Below are positions 43,778 through 52,373 of a DNA stretch of 64,000 nucleotides, piece after piece. Where the stretch lies: IMG/VR virus record IMGVR_UViG_3300036768_000767, positions 1 through 64,000 of that record. One strand, written 5' to 3'. The notes below the pieces were generated by a model. The model made no database searches and was not told the origin of the DNA. It was given only the letters and a program-made list of their open reading frames with translations. The translations under genes were made by a program, and so were the position numbers. Position 1 is the first letter of the stretch. The number at the start of each line of letters is the position of its first letter. This DNA comes from a virus.

Positions 43778-44296
43778 GTGAGCCAGAACGGAAACGGCGG
43801 GGTATGCCTCGTGGTCTGCCTCGCCCTGGTATTCGTAACTGCCCGGGTTGAACGCGCTCCACACCTGGGCAAACTACGCTACCACGCACTTCGCATCTGG
43901 GGGATTCACACCACGCCGCCGCCAGAGGTGGTTGATGACGCCATCGACCGCGCAGCCGACGAGCACGGAATCCCCCGGAAACTGTTCCGGGCACTGGTCC
44001 ACGTCGAGAGTCGCAAGAATCCCAACGCAGTCTCGCCGAAAGGGGCGACGGGCCTCAGCCAGATCATGCCGGCCAATTCCAGGCGGTGCGGGCTGTCAAG
44101 CGCCCGCCAGCTCGAGGACGTCATCTTCAACGCCCGGTGTGGGGCTCAGATCTTAGCCGAGGAGTTGACTACCTACGGCGGCAACGTGACCAAGGCGCTC
44201 AAGGCGTACAACGGAGGGCCCAAGTGTGTGAACGGCGGGTGTAAAGAATCGGACGCCTATGCCCTGCGCGTTCTTTCTATCGCCAGCCGCGGCTGA
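43778..44296 (+). CDS. SLT-type lytic transglycosylase
   Basis: The 172-residue enzyme starts at GTG 43778 and has an N-terminal hydrophobic segment (VCLVVCLALVFVTA), so it is anchored or exported. The catalytic domain shows ALVHVESRKNP with Glu77 as the acid, GATGLSQIMPAN, and KALKAYNGGP. It cleaves peptidoglycan without hydrolysis. It could assist lysis or open the wall at DNA entry. It is the last late gene before the structured-RNA region. Confidence 0.87.
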   Translation: MSQNGNGGVCLVVCLALVFVTARVERAPHLGKLRYHALRIWGIHTTPPPEVVDDAIDRAADEHGIPRKLFRALVHVESRKNPNAVSPKGATGLSQIMPANSRRCGLSSARQLEDVIFNARCGAQILAEELTTYGGNVTKALKAYNGGPKCVNGGCKESDAYALRVLSIASRG

Positions 44297-44299
44297 ATG

Positions 44300-45240
44300 T
44301 GTAACGCTGAGCCTACCGACGACCCTTCACCAACTCCTCGGTAGCGCCGGGTGCGGGGAGACCTGCCCGCCCGGCACGAGGACGAACGAGCCATACAGCA
44401 AAGTTCACGCGACGACGGGACGGCGGCCGACGCGGGTAACCAACCCCGCCGAGGGGGCAGATGACCCACGTGGCGCTGTTACCTCGCCGAGACCCGGACC
44501 CCGTCACCCGCGAGGGCGGCGGGCAGATAGCTCAAGGGGATGAAGGCCGCGAGGCCGACTCGGGTGTGTGGACGATATAAAAAGCTACTCTTTTTATATC
44601 ACGGAGACGGGGCCAGACCGCGAAACGACGGGCGGGGGCGCGGTAACTCGGGGCTTGTGCGTTCTACCGAGACGGAAATCTCCATGGGAGGAAAGTGTTC
44701 GGCCGGGGAACCGGTCGGGATACTCCGCCCGTCCCGTGGCCGAAGAAGCCACTAGCGACGTGACCACCACAACGACGGCCGCACGACAAATCGGGACCCT
44801 CTCCCACGCAAGGACCGAAGGTTCTCGAGGAGAGGGAATGCGCGGTGTCGGTAGGACGCTCGGCGGGTTGAGGAGCGAAGGTGTTTCAGGGCCACACGGC
44901 GGGGCCAGCGGTTTAGGAAATGCGGTTCTACGAGCGATGCGGGCCAGCAGGGCAGTTGGCTGCATTCCCCGTCCTGGGGGGACGACAGCATCCACCGAGG
45001 GAGGTGGCGGTCATTTTCGTGCGCAGTACCACCCGGAAGGGGAATGCACGGACGTGGCCCTGAAGGTTATGGTCGGCGGCCCGGGGGAGCCTCTGCCGTG
45101 AGGCGGAAATCCCCCAACCTGATCTATCCTTGACGTGGAGCCGGTCGCCCGTGCGGGGCGAAAGGACCGGGGGGCCGGACAGGGGCTATTTCGCACCCGA
45201 CCCTTCGAGCACGCCCTGTTGGTAGCAGGGGGGGGGCTCC
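44300..45240 (+). ncRNA. Candidate large structured RNA
   Basis: About 940 bases lack a credible gene but are filled with stems: 44313-44319/44338-44344 (7 bp), 44346-44375, GGCC-GCGA-GGCC (44546-44557), an AT-rich 11-bp hairpin (44575-44601), and CCGG-GGAA-CCGG (44703-44714). Further along are CCCTCTCC/GGAGAGGG (44797-44804/44829-44836) enclosing another hairpin, and a long-range 9-bp stem 44962-44970/45039-45047 with two hairpins inside. A double hairpin lies at 45083-45115. The GNRA loops read GNRA only on the plus strand, which gives the orientation. Size and style recall large phage RNAs such as GOLLD or ROOL, but I recognise no known family. Confidence 0.55.
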
Positions 45241-45252
45241 GCTTAAAGACCT

Positions 45253-45936
45253 ATGACCCCGTACCTCGTCAAGTCGCCACGCCACCTCGTCCAACTCCTG
45301 GCCTGCAACATCCTGAACCGCGGCTACCTGTTCTACTGCACGTCCTGGATCCCGGACGGGAAGGACCCGCTGCCCATCGACGCCCGCCTCCTCCTCATCT
45401 ACTCCGCGCACCTGCCGAAGGAGAAGCAGTACCGCCGGCGGAAGGCCGGGCTCGCGTCGGTCCGGTATCTTCGCTGCGGCCAGCTCTGCGTGCTGCTCGC
45501 GACGAAGGGCCAGTCGCCGTTCTTCGAGCGCGAGGCGTGGAAGGACGTGCGCGAGGTACCGCTCCACATAGCCGGCTACAGCCTGCGAGTGGCAAAGGAC
45601 ACGGGCAAGGTCAGTGTCCGCATCCACGCCGAGGCCCAGAGGAAGATGCGGCGGGAGATGACCGAGAAGGCGGCGTGGGACGTCCGGTACTGGGAGGAGC
45701 GGATTCTCAACATCCCGTTCCTGGCCTTCAGTGGCGTGAGGGACAACGTGTTCGCGCTCGTGCGGCACCTAAACGCCTGCCGAAAGAGTCTGAGGAAGCC
45801 GCCGGTCGAGTGGAAGCGGTGCGTGCGGAAGCGGATCAAGCCGGAGCCGGTGTTTCTACCGACACCGCCGGAGGTCGATGAGGCGGTGAAGTGGTACGGT
45901 GGAGAGGTTGGTCGCGCACGGCGTAACCTTGAGTAA
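45253..45936 (+). CDS. Protein of unknown function beside the structured RNA
   Basis: A 227-residue basic protein beginning MTPYLVKSPRHLVQLLACNI, with FYCTSWIPDGKDPLPIDARL and a C-terminal LRKPPVEWKRCVRKRIKPEP. The plan (beta-rich start, basic helical end) suits an RNA- or DNA-binding protein. It is the only gene adjacent to the RNA candidate and on the same strand, so a functional link is worth testing. No ribosome site better than GACCT-type sequence is seen before the ATG. Confidence 0.6.
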   Translation: MTPYLVKSPRHLVQLLACNILNRGYLFYCTSWIPDGKDPLPIDARLLLIYSAHLPKEKQYRRRKAGLASVRYLRCGQLCVLLATKGQSPFFEREAWKDVREVPLHIAGYSLRVAKDTGKVSVRIHAEAQRKMRREMTEKAAWDVRYWEERILNIPFLAFSGVRDNVFALVRHLNACRKSLRKPPVEWKRCVRKRIKPEPVFLPTPPEVDEAVKWYGGEVGRARRNLE

Positions 45937-45968
45937 AACCTCTCCGGTACTGCTTTTTGCCCACGGCG

Positions 45969-46304
45969 CTAGATGGGGATATCCTCCTCACCGCCGCCGT
46001 GCCCGTTGCCCCCGAGGTTCGTGCCGGTCTGATGCGCGATCCACAGCCAGCACAGCCTGCTCATCTCGGCCACGACGAGCAAGTCATCCCGACCGTAGCT
46101 GGTGGCGCTTTTCCACACATCGTTACCATCCTTGTAAGATCGTGTGATATTTACGCTGAACCACGGGCCTTCCTTGCCTTCGTTGCGCCAGACGATCCCG
46201 CGGATCCTCCCGATCCGGCACTCGTATACCGGTGGAATGCGGAAACCTTGGCCTTGCTGCTCTGTGGGCGGACCCTCGATGCCTTGGGCTTTCTTTTTAC
46301 CCAT
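45969..46304 (-). CDS. Small conserved accessory protein
   Basis: The start at 46304 (MGKKKAQGIEG) has GGGAGG upstream. The 111-residue protein contains YECRIGRIRGIVWRNEGKEG, WFSVNITRSYKDG and YGRDDLLVVAEMSRLCWLWI. From memory this plan (R-x-G-x-I...W, then DDLLVVA) is common in plasmids and integrative elements of planctomycetes and relatives, without known function. Beta-rich then helical; possibly single-strand DNA binding. Confidence 0.65.
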   Translation of the reverse strand: MGKKKAQGIEGPPTEQQGQGFRIPPVYECRIGRIRGIVWRNEGKEGPWFSVNITRSYKDGNDVWKSATSYGRDDLLVVAEMSRLCWLWIAHQTGTNLGGNGHGGGEEDIPI

Positions 46305-46457
46305 GTGAACACCCTCCCTTGTCGGATGGAGTGAGACACGCTCACGCCCTCCATCTGGTGAATGGGACAGATATGAACGAACACGACGCCAGAGCTTCAT
46401 GCCCCTGCGTCGTGGTTGTCGTCACGTCCCGGCATCCGTGCCGGGGGTTGGCTTTGG

Positions 46458-47213
46458 TCAGGCGGCCGTCGCGGGCTCGGACAGGGCGAGGACCGACCCG
46501 AGCCGGACTGTCGCGTGGGCATGGGCCTGCGGGTTCCTCTTCTGCCGATCGTTGAGCGCGTAGGTCACCGCGTTATAGAGCGACCACGCCGTTCGCGGCT
46601 CGAAGTCCGGGTAGTCCGGCCGCCGCCACTGGTTCAGGGCGACGGGGAGCGTCTGCGGCGACAGGATTTTCGCCTCGTAGCACCGCAGGAGCAGGCTCTC
46701 GGCCTTCGTGTCGTCGATCTCCCAGGCAGCGAGGCGCTTGATCCGCTCCTCCTCCACTTGGCGGTACTGCTCCAGGTCGGTCACCGCCTTGACGATGGCC
46801 TCCTGGTAGCGGAGCACGCCGTTGGTGGTGTGTTTCCGGGCGATGGTCTTCTCCATCGACCAGGCGCCGTTGTCGCAGACCCAGACGTTGTGCCCATAGC
46901 CCCAGCGGAGGCTGATGGACTTGTCAATGCTGGAGGCGACGGCGACCGCGAGGCTGACCCCGTGGACGATGTTCGACTCGAGCACGAGAGTGCCCCAGAA
47001 CCGCTGATCGTTTCGACTTAGCCCGAGCTTGAGCTTTTTGATGCCGTACCCGGCGTCGGTGAGGCCCTTGACTGCGAAGTCGAGGACCGTCGCGTGCGGG
47101 ACCGGCTTCCACCTGCCTTCGGCTTGTGGGCACGGGACCACCGCGAGTTCGTCGCGTGTGACCTCTCGGGCCCCGCAGTGCAGCGTCATCACTGCCGTGG
47201 CGGTGTCGGACAT
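46458..47213 (-). CDS. DUF932-like phage/plasmid protein
   Basis: I chose the ATG at 47213 (MSDTATAV). The 251-residue protein has the later part typical of DUF932 proteins: WVCDNGAWSMEKTIARKHTT, VTDLEQYRQVEEERIKRLAA, and ARTAWSLYNAVTYAL near the end. DUF932 proteins are widespread on plasmids and phages; their job is not established. A second, more classical DUF932 protein is encoded at 60570-61538. Confidence 0.7.
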   Translation of the reverse strand: MSDTATAVMTLHCGAREVTRDELAVVPCPQAEGRWKPVPHATVLDFAVKGLTDAGYGIKKLKLGLSRNDQRFWGTLVLESNIVHGVSLAVAVASSIDKSISLRWGYGHNVWVCDNGAWSMEKTIARKHTTNGVLRYQEAIVKAVTDLEQYRQVEEERIKRLAAWEIDDTKAESLLLRCYEAKILSPQTLPVALNQWRRPDYPDFEPRTAWSLYNAVTYALNDRQKRNPQAHAHATVRLGSVLALSEPATAA

Positions 47214-47356
47214 GGTGATGCCCTCCAACAGGAGGGTTGGCGCACGGAAAAACCTTCAGTGCTGATAACCAACCTCTCGAAGCGTCGAGGGGTCGGTGAG
47301 AGAGATGCTTCTACCCAACGACGAGAAGACCACGATCGAGGGCGACTGGCAATGGG

Positions 47357-47734
47357 CTACTTCCGGCGGGTCTCCTTGCACTCCCACCACCAGCCGCCGA
47401 CGGCTCGAACAGTCGCGTACATGGCGTAGGCTTCGGCCCGGAGTTTCATGCTGTCGCCGGCGAGCATCAGCGATTGCCGGAGAAACTCCCGGTCCACCTC
47501 CGAGCGGGTGTGGGTCTTCTGGTATTCGAGGTTGCTGTACGCCGCGTCATGGAACGTAGCGGCCTGGGTGAGCGGATGGGTAACAGGAAGCGAGAAGAAG
47601 CCGACGCCGAGGCGGACCGTCTTGTCTTTGCTCGCGCTGTCGTCGGGGAAGGCATAGACGTTACCGGTGATATCTCGCCACTTGCCGTCGTCGTCCTGGA
47701 ATAGCTCCACCCCGTAGATGATCCGCTTCTTCAC
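47357..47734 (-). CDS. DUF1353-like protein
   Basis: The 125-residue protein has the DUF1353 features: GVGFFSLPVTHPLTQAATFH then DAAYSNLEYQKTHTRSEVDR, giving the conserved HDxxY and R-x-x-D pair. DUF1353 occurs in many phages and may be a peptidase-like or accessory protein; its activity is not known. It is 12 bases from the metallophosphoesterase gene upstream. Confidence 0.72.
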   Translation of the reverse strand: MKKRIIYGVELFQDDDGKWRDITGNVYAFPDDSASKDKTVRLGVGFFSLPVTHPLTQAATFHDAAYSNLEYQKTHTRSEVDREFLRQSLMLAGDSMKLRAEAYAMYATVRAVGGWWWECKETRRK

Positions 47735-47746
47735 CTGGTCAGGGTA

Positions 47747-48298
47747 TCACTCATCGTTTTCGTCCGGTGCATCGTGGTGGTCGACCGGCCTCCAGTCTTT
47801 CTTCTCCATCCGGCGCGCGATTCGGTCGAAGCTGACGGGCGTGAATTCCCAGCAGTCCACACCGACGTCCAGGCTTTTCGCACGCGGATCGTCGGGCAGG
47901 CTACCGTGAGAGTGGCCGTAAAGGTGCCACGACCCATGGTGCGACGATCGCCACACGCGGCAGGCGTAGTGATGAAGGTAAATCTTTTGGGCACCCACCT
48001 TCAGGTAGTGCGCGTCCTTGATCCAGACAAAGTACCGGGCGAACCGCTCGATCTGGCAGTCATGGTTCCCCTTCACGAGGTAGATCTGACCGTTCAGCCG
48101 CTTCAGCACCGCTTCGGTCTCTTCGAGGCGACCGAGGGAGACATCGCCGAGGTGGTAGACACGGTCGCCTTTCGAGACGACGGCGTTCCACCGCTCGATG
48201 AGCGTCTCGTTCATCTCCCAGATTGACGCGAAGCCACGCTTCCGCTGGACGAGAGGGTGGGAGAAGTGAGTATCTGCGGTGAAGAAAACCGTTTCCAT
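47747..48298 (-). CDS. Calcineurin-like metallophosphoesterase
   Basis: The 183-residue enzyme shows all metal-binding motifs: DTHFSHP (residues 9-15), GDVSLG, GNHD, HHYACR and YGHSHG. This compact form resembles phage and bacterial phosphoesterases acting on nucleotides or phosphoproteins; the substrate cannot be read from sequence. Start at the ATG at 48298. Confidence 0.87.
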   Translation of the reverse strand: METVFFTADTHFSHPLVQRKRGFASIWEMNETLIERWNAVVSKGDRVYHLGDVSLGRLEETEAVLKRLNGQIYLVKGNHDCQIERFARYFVWIKDAHYLKVGAQKIYLHHYACRVWRSSHHGSWHLYGHSHGSLPDDPRAKSLDVGVDCWEFTPVSFDRIARRMEKKDWRPVDHHDAPDENDE

Positions 48299-48632
48299 AC
48301 GGCTACGGAGCGTAGCACATCTCTATTCACCGTGCCGCGATCATCTTTGCGTACTTCAGCCCGCTGCGGACGCCGTAGTTGTTCTGCGTCAGTAGCACGA
48401 TCATGGGCCTCGAAATGGTGCGGCTGGATGCAGGGCCGAGAGGGGTTGCTAGTTCTCGGCACAACCGTCTATAGCCCCCAGCCGCGAGAGCACGGTAACC
48501 CATCGGAAAACCGCGCTCAAGGATGGGGCCGTCCCACCCTTGAGCGCCTGGGGCCATCGGCCTCCGGACCGCCCCTATTCCTCGGTCCGATCAGCGGACT
48601 TCCGCTTCAGGGCGGCAGGGCTAGGATGCCAC
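48299..48632. other. Intergenic region with two strong hairpins
   Basis: No gene is supported except perhaps a 25-residue minus-strand frame near 48330-48405. A 10-bp perfect stem GCGCTCAAGG/CCTTGAGCGC (48513-48522/48538-48547) encloses a further GGG/CCC pair. A 6-bp GGACCG/CGGTCC stem follows (48566-48571/48583-48588). No T tract follows either, so this could be a structured leader or a small RNA rather than a simple terminator. Confidence 0.5.
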
Positions 48633-49550
48633 CTACGCACTGAAGGTGCCATCGCTTCTTTTTTTCTTCGGATTGGGCTCCGGCTTCGGTACCGCCGTGA
48701 CGAACGGCGAGCGTGAAGGTTCGATCGGGATGCCCGCACTCGGTTTCTTCTCCTGATATTTCTTCATCATGCCCACCAGGGCTCGCTTCATCTCCTGGAC
48801 TTTCTGGATTAAGTGCTTCGCGACGGCTGCCGCCTGTTTCGGCGGATAGGCCTTCGACTTGTACTCCTCGAAGTCGTTGTCGAACATCTTCAGCCATTCC
48901 AGGTCCGCCGACGCGATGTAGTTGTCCCCGCGGGCTACGATCAGAACCGCGAGGTTCATGATCTTCACGCTGTCTGGCGTGTTTCCGGCGTCCTGGTCGT
49001 CGCCGAGCCGCACGAGGTACGCCCGCTGAGGTTCCGTGAGTAACACCCGCTTGAGCCGGCCCAAGAACTCGTTGGTCACGGCCACGTCGTTTCGCTCGCC
49101 ACGGTTGACGAGCCGGAAGGCTTCGGCTACGACGGCCTCGGGGAATATGACCAACTCATCCTGGCGGCTCTCCTCGAGCACATACTTCGGCACCTCGGTG
49201 ACGAGCACCCGGCGTACACCGACGTCCATCCCCAACAGCAGAGACACGGCGAAGCCGGTGCCGTGGGCCGGTTCCCCGAGGTCGCTGCCAATGGTGCCGT
49301 CTTCCGCCAGGCCGTAGAGCATGTCCAGGCAATTCTGCAATTCGTTCGAGCAGCCGTACAGCCGCAGCATGGCATCGAATGTCTCGCGGTTAGGCTTCTC
49401 CAGCAATCCGCTCTCGACCTTCGACAGGTAGTCGGCCTTCACCCCGAGTTTTCCCGCCACGGCTCGGAGCGACTCCTCCGGAAACTGCGTGAGGCGGATC
49501 CGGCGCAGGAGATTGTTGAGCAGGTTCGGCGTCTTGTTCGACTCGTCCAC
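48633..49550 (-). CDS. XRE-type transcriptional regulator
   Basis: The GTG at 49550 with GGAGGG upstream starts a 305-residue protein (the frame is open further up, but that part looks non-coding). Residues 10-60 form an XRE helix-turn-helix (ESLRAVAGKLGVKADYLSKV). The remaining 240 residues include helical segments with VRRVLVTEVPKYVLE and a Lys/Arg-rich tail, possibly a sensor domain. It diverges from the mobilization operon and is the obvious candidate to regulate it. Confidence 0.75.
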   Translation of the reverse strand: MDESNKTPNLLNNLLRRIRLTQFPEESLRAVAGKLGVKADYLSKVESGLLEKPNRETFDAMLRLYGCSNELQNCLDMLYGLAEDGTIGSDLGEPAHGTGFAVSLLLGMDVGVRRVLVTEVPKYVLEESRQDELVIFPEAVVAEAFRLVNRGERNDVAVTNEFLGRLKRVLLTEPQRAYLVRLGDDQDAGNTPDSVKIMNLAVLIVARGDNYIASADLEWLKMFDNDFEEYKSKAYPPKQAAAVAKHLIQKVQEMKRALVGMMKKYQEKKPSAGIPIEPSRSPFVTAVPKPEPNPKKKRSDGTFSA

Positions 49551-49881
49551 CGCATGACCCTCCGTTTTCAAACAGCATAGTAGCGCTCGGCGAATTGGTA
49601 TAATAATCTTTTTTTTGGAAACAGTATCTTGACTTCGGATCAGCGGGGTGGATAATTTCAAGTAGTTAACCGTCTACTACCCCACGCAACCTGACAAACT
49701 TCAAGCTCAGCGACTCACGGTCTTCCCAGCCAGGAAGCCCTCACGATGAGGGTCCGTCCCACCGTGCGCGCGTGGAGAAAACCGCGATAACATTTCTCCA
49801 CCCGCCCCCGCTCAGCTTGCCCTTCGGACGCAGCCGGTCCACCCCGGGCCGACCGTCATAGACCCCCTTGGAGGCCAAGCC
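49551..49881 (+). promoter_or_regulatory. Divergent control region with plus-strand promoter
   Basis: TTGACT (49629-49634) and GATAAT (49651-49656) are separated by 16 bases and point towards the vWA-kinase-mobilization operon. The run TATAATAATC near 49599 could serve a second promoter. This stretch is much richer in A+T than the genes on both sides. No operator repeats are obvious by eye. Confidence 0.6.
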
Positions 49882-50559
49882 ATGGCCGACATCTCGAGAG
49901 TGCTGAGCGGGATGCTGAACCGCCGCACCCGCCGCGTGCTGAAGCTCGGAAAAGACCTGCACCGCTGCCGGATCGCCCTCGACCTGAGCGGCTCGACCGC
50001 ACACTACCACCCGCGCATCAAGGCCCTCTGGGCGCAGCTCATCTCCAAGGTCGCCGCGAGCCCGGCGATGGCTGCCCAGTTCCTGATCGGCGCCACCGTC
50101 ATGTCCGAGAAGGTGCTCTCCTCGCCCTACCAGGAGCCGGGCAAGGCCGAGCTGCCCGAGATCAAGGCGGGCGGCACCTCGCCCATCGCCCAGATGGTTC
50201 GCGACCTCACCGCCGCCGACGCGGACAAGTGTGCGATGGACGGCGTGACCATCGCGATACTGCTCACCGACGGCCAGTACATGGAGAGTGACGAGGAGAT
50301 GAGGGCCGCGATCGCGGCGTACCGGGCGGCCCAGGACGAGCGAAACATCCACGTCTTCCCCGTCGCGTTGGGGATGAAGAAGATGGTGAACTGGAACGTG
50401 CTCAACGCGCTTTCGGTCAAACACACCCCGGCGCACAGCCCGGACCTCGACTTCGACGCCATCTTCGAGGCCGCCTTCGGCCTGATCGAGTCCGCGTCCA
50501 TCAGCGTTCAGCGGATGGCGTCCGTCAAGACCATCGACATCAACAGGAAGCCGGAGTGA
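49882..50559 (+). CDS. von Willebrand factor A domain protein
   Basis: The 225-residue protein is essentially one vWA domain: the MIDAS motif ALDLSGST near residues 33-40, a Thr in KAGGTSPIAQM, and IAILLTDGQYM. It resembles TerY-type proteins. It sits 4 bases upstream of a protein kinase gene; vWA-kinase pairs are known as a conserved partnership (with a phosphatase in the TerY triad, not seen here). How it serves a mobile element is unknown. Confidence 0.85.
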   Translation: MADISRVLSGMLNRRTRRVLKLGKDLHRCRIALDLSGSTAHYHPRIKALWAQLISKVAASPAMAAQFLIGATVMSEKVLSSPYQEPGKAELPEIKAGGTSPIAQMVRDLTAADADKCAMDGVTIAILLTDGQYMESDEEMRAAIAAYRAAQDERNIHVFPVALGMKKMVNWNVLNALSVKHTPAHSPDLDFDAIFEAAFGLIESASISVQRMASVKTIDINRKPE

Positions 50560-50563
50560 CGCC

Positions 50564-51985
50564 GTGGATCTCTCTGCCCCGACGCTCGGGAAGCTCACCA
50601 CCGCCGGCATCCTCGGCCGCGGCGGGATGGCGGTGGTGTTCGCCCTGGAGGCGACGCCGCGCGACCCGCTCCGGCCGTGGCGGTACGTGGTGAAGATCCC
50701 GCACGACGTCGGGGTGATCCAGAGGCGGCTCGTCGCCTACTATGTGATCCGTACCCGGCTGGCCGACGTGCACGACGCCTGCCGCTTGGTGGACATCGCT
50801 CACGACGGTCCGGGCGGGAGGCCAATCGGCCTCGTACTCGAACGCGTCTGCGGCCTGCCCCTCGGGGAGGTGGCCGCCCGCAGCAGGCTCCGCCTCGGTC
50901 GGCGGCGACGGATCGGCCTCGCCGCGAAGCTCGCCCGGGCCGTCAATGCCTGCGTCTCACGCGGCATGATCCCCGGGGACTTGAACCCGAACAACGCGCT
51001 GGTCGCCCTCGGGTCCGCCCGCGACCGACTGAAGCTGATCGATACCGACGACCTGAGCCTCGACGCCCGCGACCCCGCCACCGGGCGAGTGGTGAGCTTC
51101 CACAGCCCGATGGCGGTGAAGGCGCACGTCGCGCCCGAGCTCTGGGGGAAGGCCGACGCCCGGCACACCGAGGCCACGGTCTCGTACGCCCTGGGCGTAC
51201 TGGAGTACCTGCTCCTGACCGGCCGGCACCCGTGTGCCGTCCCGGACGACGCGGCCGTCGACGCCAACCTCGACCGCGGCGTGTACGCCGACCCGCCGGC
51301 CTGGGCGCCGAAGGCGATCAGGGACCTCATCGCCGCGTCATTCGGCCGGGACAGTGGGCGGCCGAAGCTCGCCGACTGGGTCGGTGGGTTCGGCGCCTGG
51401 GAGAAGACGATCCGGAGGCAGCGATACGGGGTCTTGGGGTGTGGGGGCGCGGCCCTGGTCACCGCCGTGGTCGGCTTCGCCGGCCTGCCACCCTCCAGCC
51501 CGACACCGCCGCCGGCGACGGTCGTGGCGCGACCGCTGGCGGCCCCCGAGGTCGAGCGGAACCAGCCCGCGATCGTGGCGAAGGTCGACAAAAGCCCGCC
51601 AGTTTTGGATCGTACCCCGCGACCGAGCGCCGAACCCGCCACGAACCCAACCCCACCGCCGGTGGCCCCGAAGGCAGAAAGGCCCTCAACGCCCGACCGC
51701 CTGCGCGTGGCCCCGAAGGCGGACTACTGGGCGCGATGGGCGGCCGTCCCGGACAGGCTGTTCGCGACCGACGCGACAGCGGAGCTCGCGCTGAAGCGAC
51801 TGGCTAGTGATGTCCGAACCACGCTGGACGAGGTGAGGCGGGCGGGCAAGCCGGTCCCCGCCGAGCGCGAGGTCGCCGGGCTCCTGGACCGGGTCCAGCC
51901 CGGGCTGACGCTCGACGAGTACCGCGCACTCTGGGGGCCGCTGCTCGGGCACCTGCGGGCGCTCGAGGATCTGCTGACTGACTGA
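50564..51985 (+). CDS. Hanks-type protein kinase, membrane-anchored
   Basis: The 473-residue protein has a kinase-like domain: glycine loop LGRGGMAVVFAL (residues 17-28), the ATP lysine in YVVKIP, GDLNPNN in place of the usual HRDxxxxN near 138, and IDTDD where DFG would be. Since the catalytic Asp of GDLNPNN and the metal-binding Asp remain, activity is possible. A membrane segment (GCGGAALVTAVVGFAGL) follows, then a Pro-rich linker and a helical C-terminal domain. GTG start. Confidence 0.8.
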   Translation: MDLSAPTLGKLTTAGILGRGGMAVVFALEATPRDPLRPWRYVVKIPHDVGVIQRRLVAYYVIRTRLADVHDACRLVDIAHDGPGGRPIGLVLERVCGLPLGEVAARSRLRLGRRRRIGLAAKLARAVNACVSRGMIPGDLNPNNALVALGSARDRLKLIDTDDLSLDARDPATGRVVSFHSPMAVKAHVAPELWGKADARHTEATVSYALGVLEYLLLTGRHPCAVPDDAAVDANLDRGVYADPPAWAPKAIRDLIAASFGRDSGRPKLADWVGGFGAWEKTIRRQRYGVLGCGGAALVTAVVGFAGLPPSSPTPPPATVVARPLAAPEVERNQPAIVAKVDKSPPVLDRTPRPSAEPATNPTPPPVAPKAERPSTPDRLRVAPKADYWARWAAVPDRLFATDATAELALKRLASDVRTTLDEVRRAGKPVPAEREVAGLLDRVQPGLTLDEYRALWGPLLGHLRALEDLLTD

Positions 51986-52016
51986 CGGGCAACCTTTCAG
52001 AGAAGGGAGAAGGGTC

Positions 52017-52373
52017 ATGGCTGAAAAGTCTACGAACGGCGCGATGGTGCAGGTCGGTGTCAAGCTCCCCCAGGACGTTGCGGAGCGGCTTGAGCTGTGC
52101 TGGAAGAAGGCGGGCGCGGAATCTCGGTCGCACTTCGTGCGCAGCGTCCTCACCGCCGTGGCAAACGGCGAGGGGGCGGTTCCGGCTTCGACCACGACAG
52201 CCATCGCCTCGCAACCAATCCAGTCGTCCGACGACGGGCTCCGCCGCCTCCTCGCCGAGGCCGTGCTGTTCCTGCTCTCGTCCCAGTGGCGTGTACAGTC
52301 GACCGAAGAGGCCGCGACGCTCGTACGCGAGGTGTTCTTGAAGGGGGTGTTGCGTGAGCATCTCGGCGAGTAG
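52017..52373 (+). CDS. Ribbon-helix-helix protein, likely relaxosome accessory
   Basis: The 118-residue protein has an RHH pattern near its start (MVQVGVKLPQDVAERLELCW then ESRSHFVRSVLTAV) and a helical C-terminal part. Its gene overlaps the relaxase start by 20 bases. Such MobC-type proteins bind the transfer origin and help the relaxase nick it. The nick site would probably lie near; I could not pick it out. AGAAGGGAGAAGG precedes the ATG. Confidence 0.72.
   Translation: MAEKSTNGAMVQVGVKLPQDVAERLELCWKKAGAESRSHFVRSVLTAVANGEGAVPASTTTAIASQPIQSSDDGLRRLLAEAVLFLLSSQWRVQSTEEAATLVREVFLKGVLREHLGE

Noticed and set aside
44680-44715. GGGAGGAAAGTGTTCGG looks like the P4 strand of bacterial RNase P RNA
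   Set aside because: The partner region (ACAGAA...CGGCTTA type) and the rest of the RNase P layout are not found downstream, so only a short chance match remains.
44568-45101. Plus-strand frame of 177 codons and minus-strand frames in the 44.3-45.2 kb region
   Set aside because: The predicted proteins are rich in G, R, T and P with no folded pattern, have no ribosome sites, and overlap the dense hairpins; they look like open frames in GC-rich non-coding DNA.
49882-51985. Complete TerY-type triad or a named anti-phage defence system
   Set aside because: Only the vWA protein and kinase are present; no phosphatase or other defence effector is visible, so a named system cannot be claimed.
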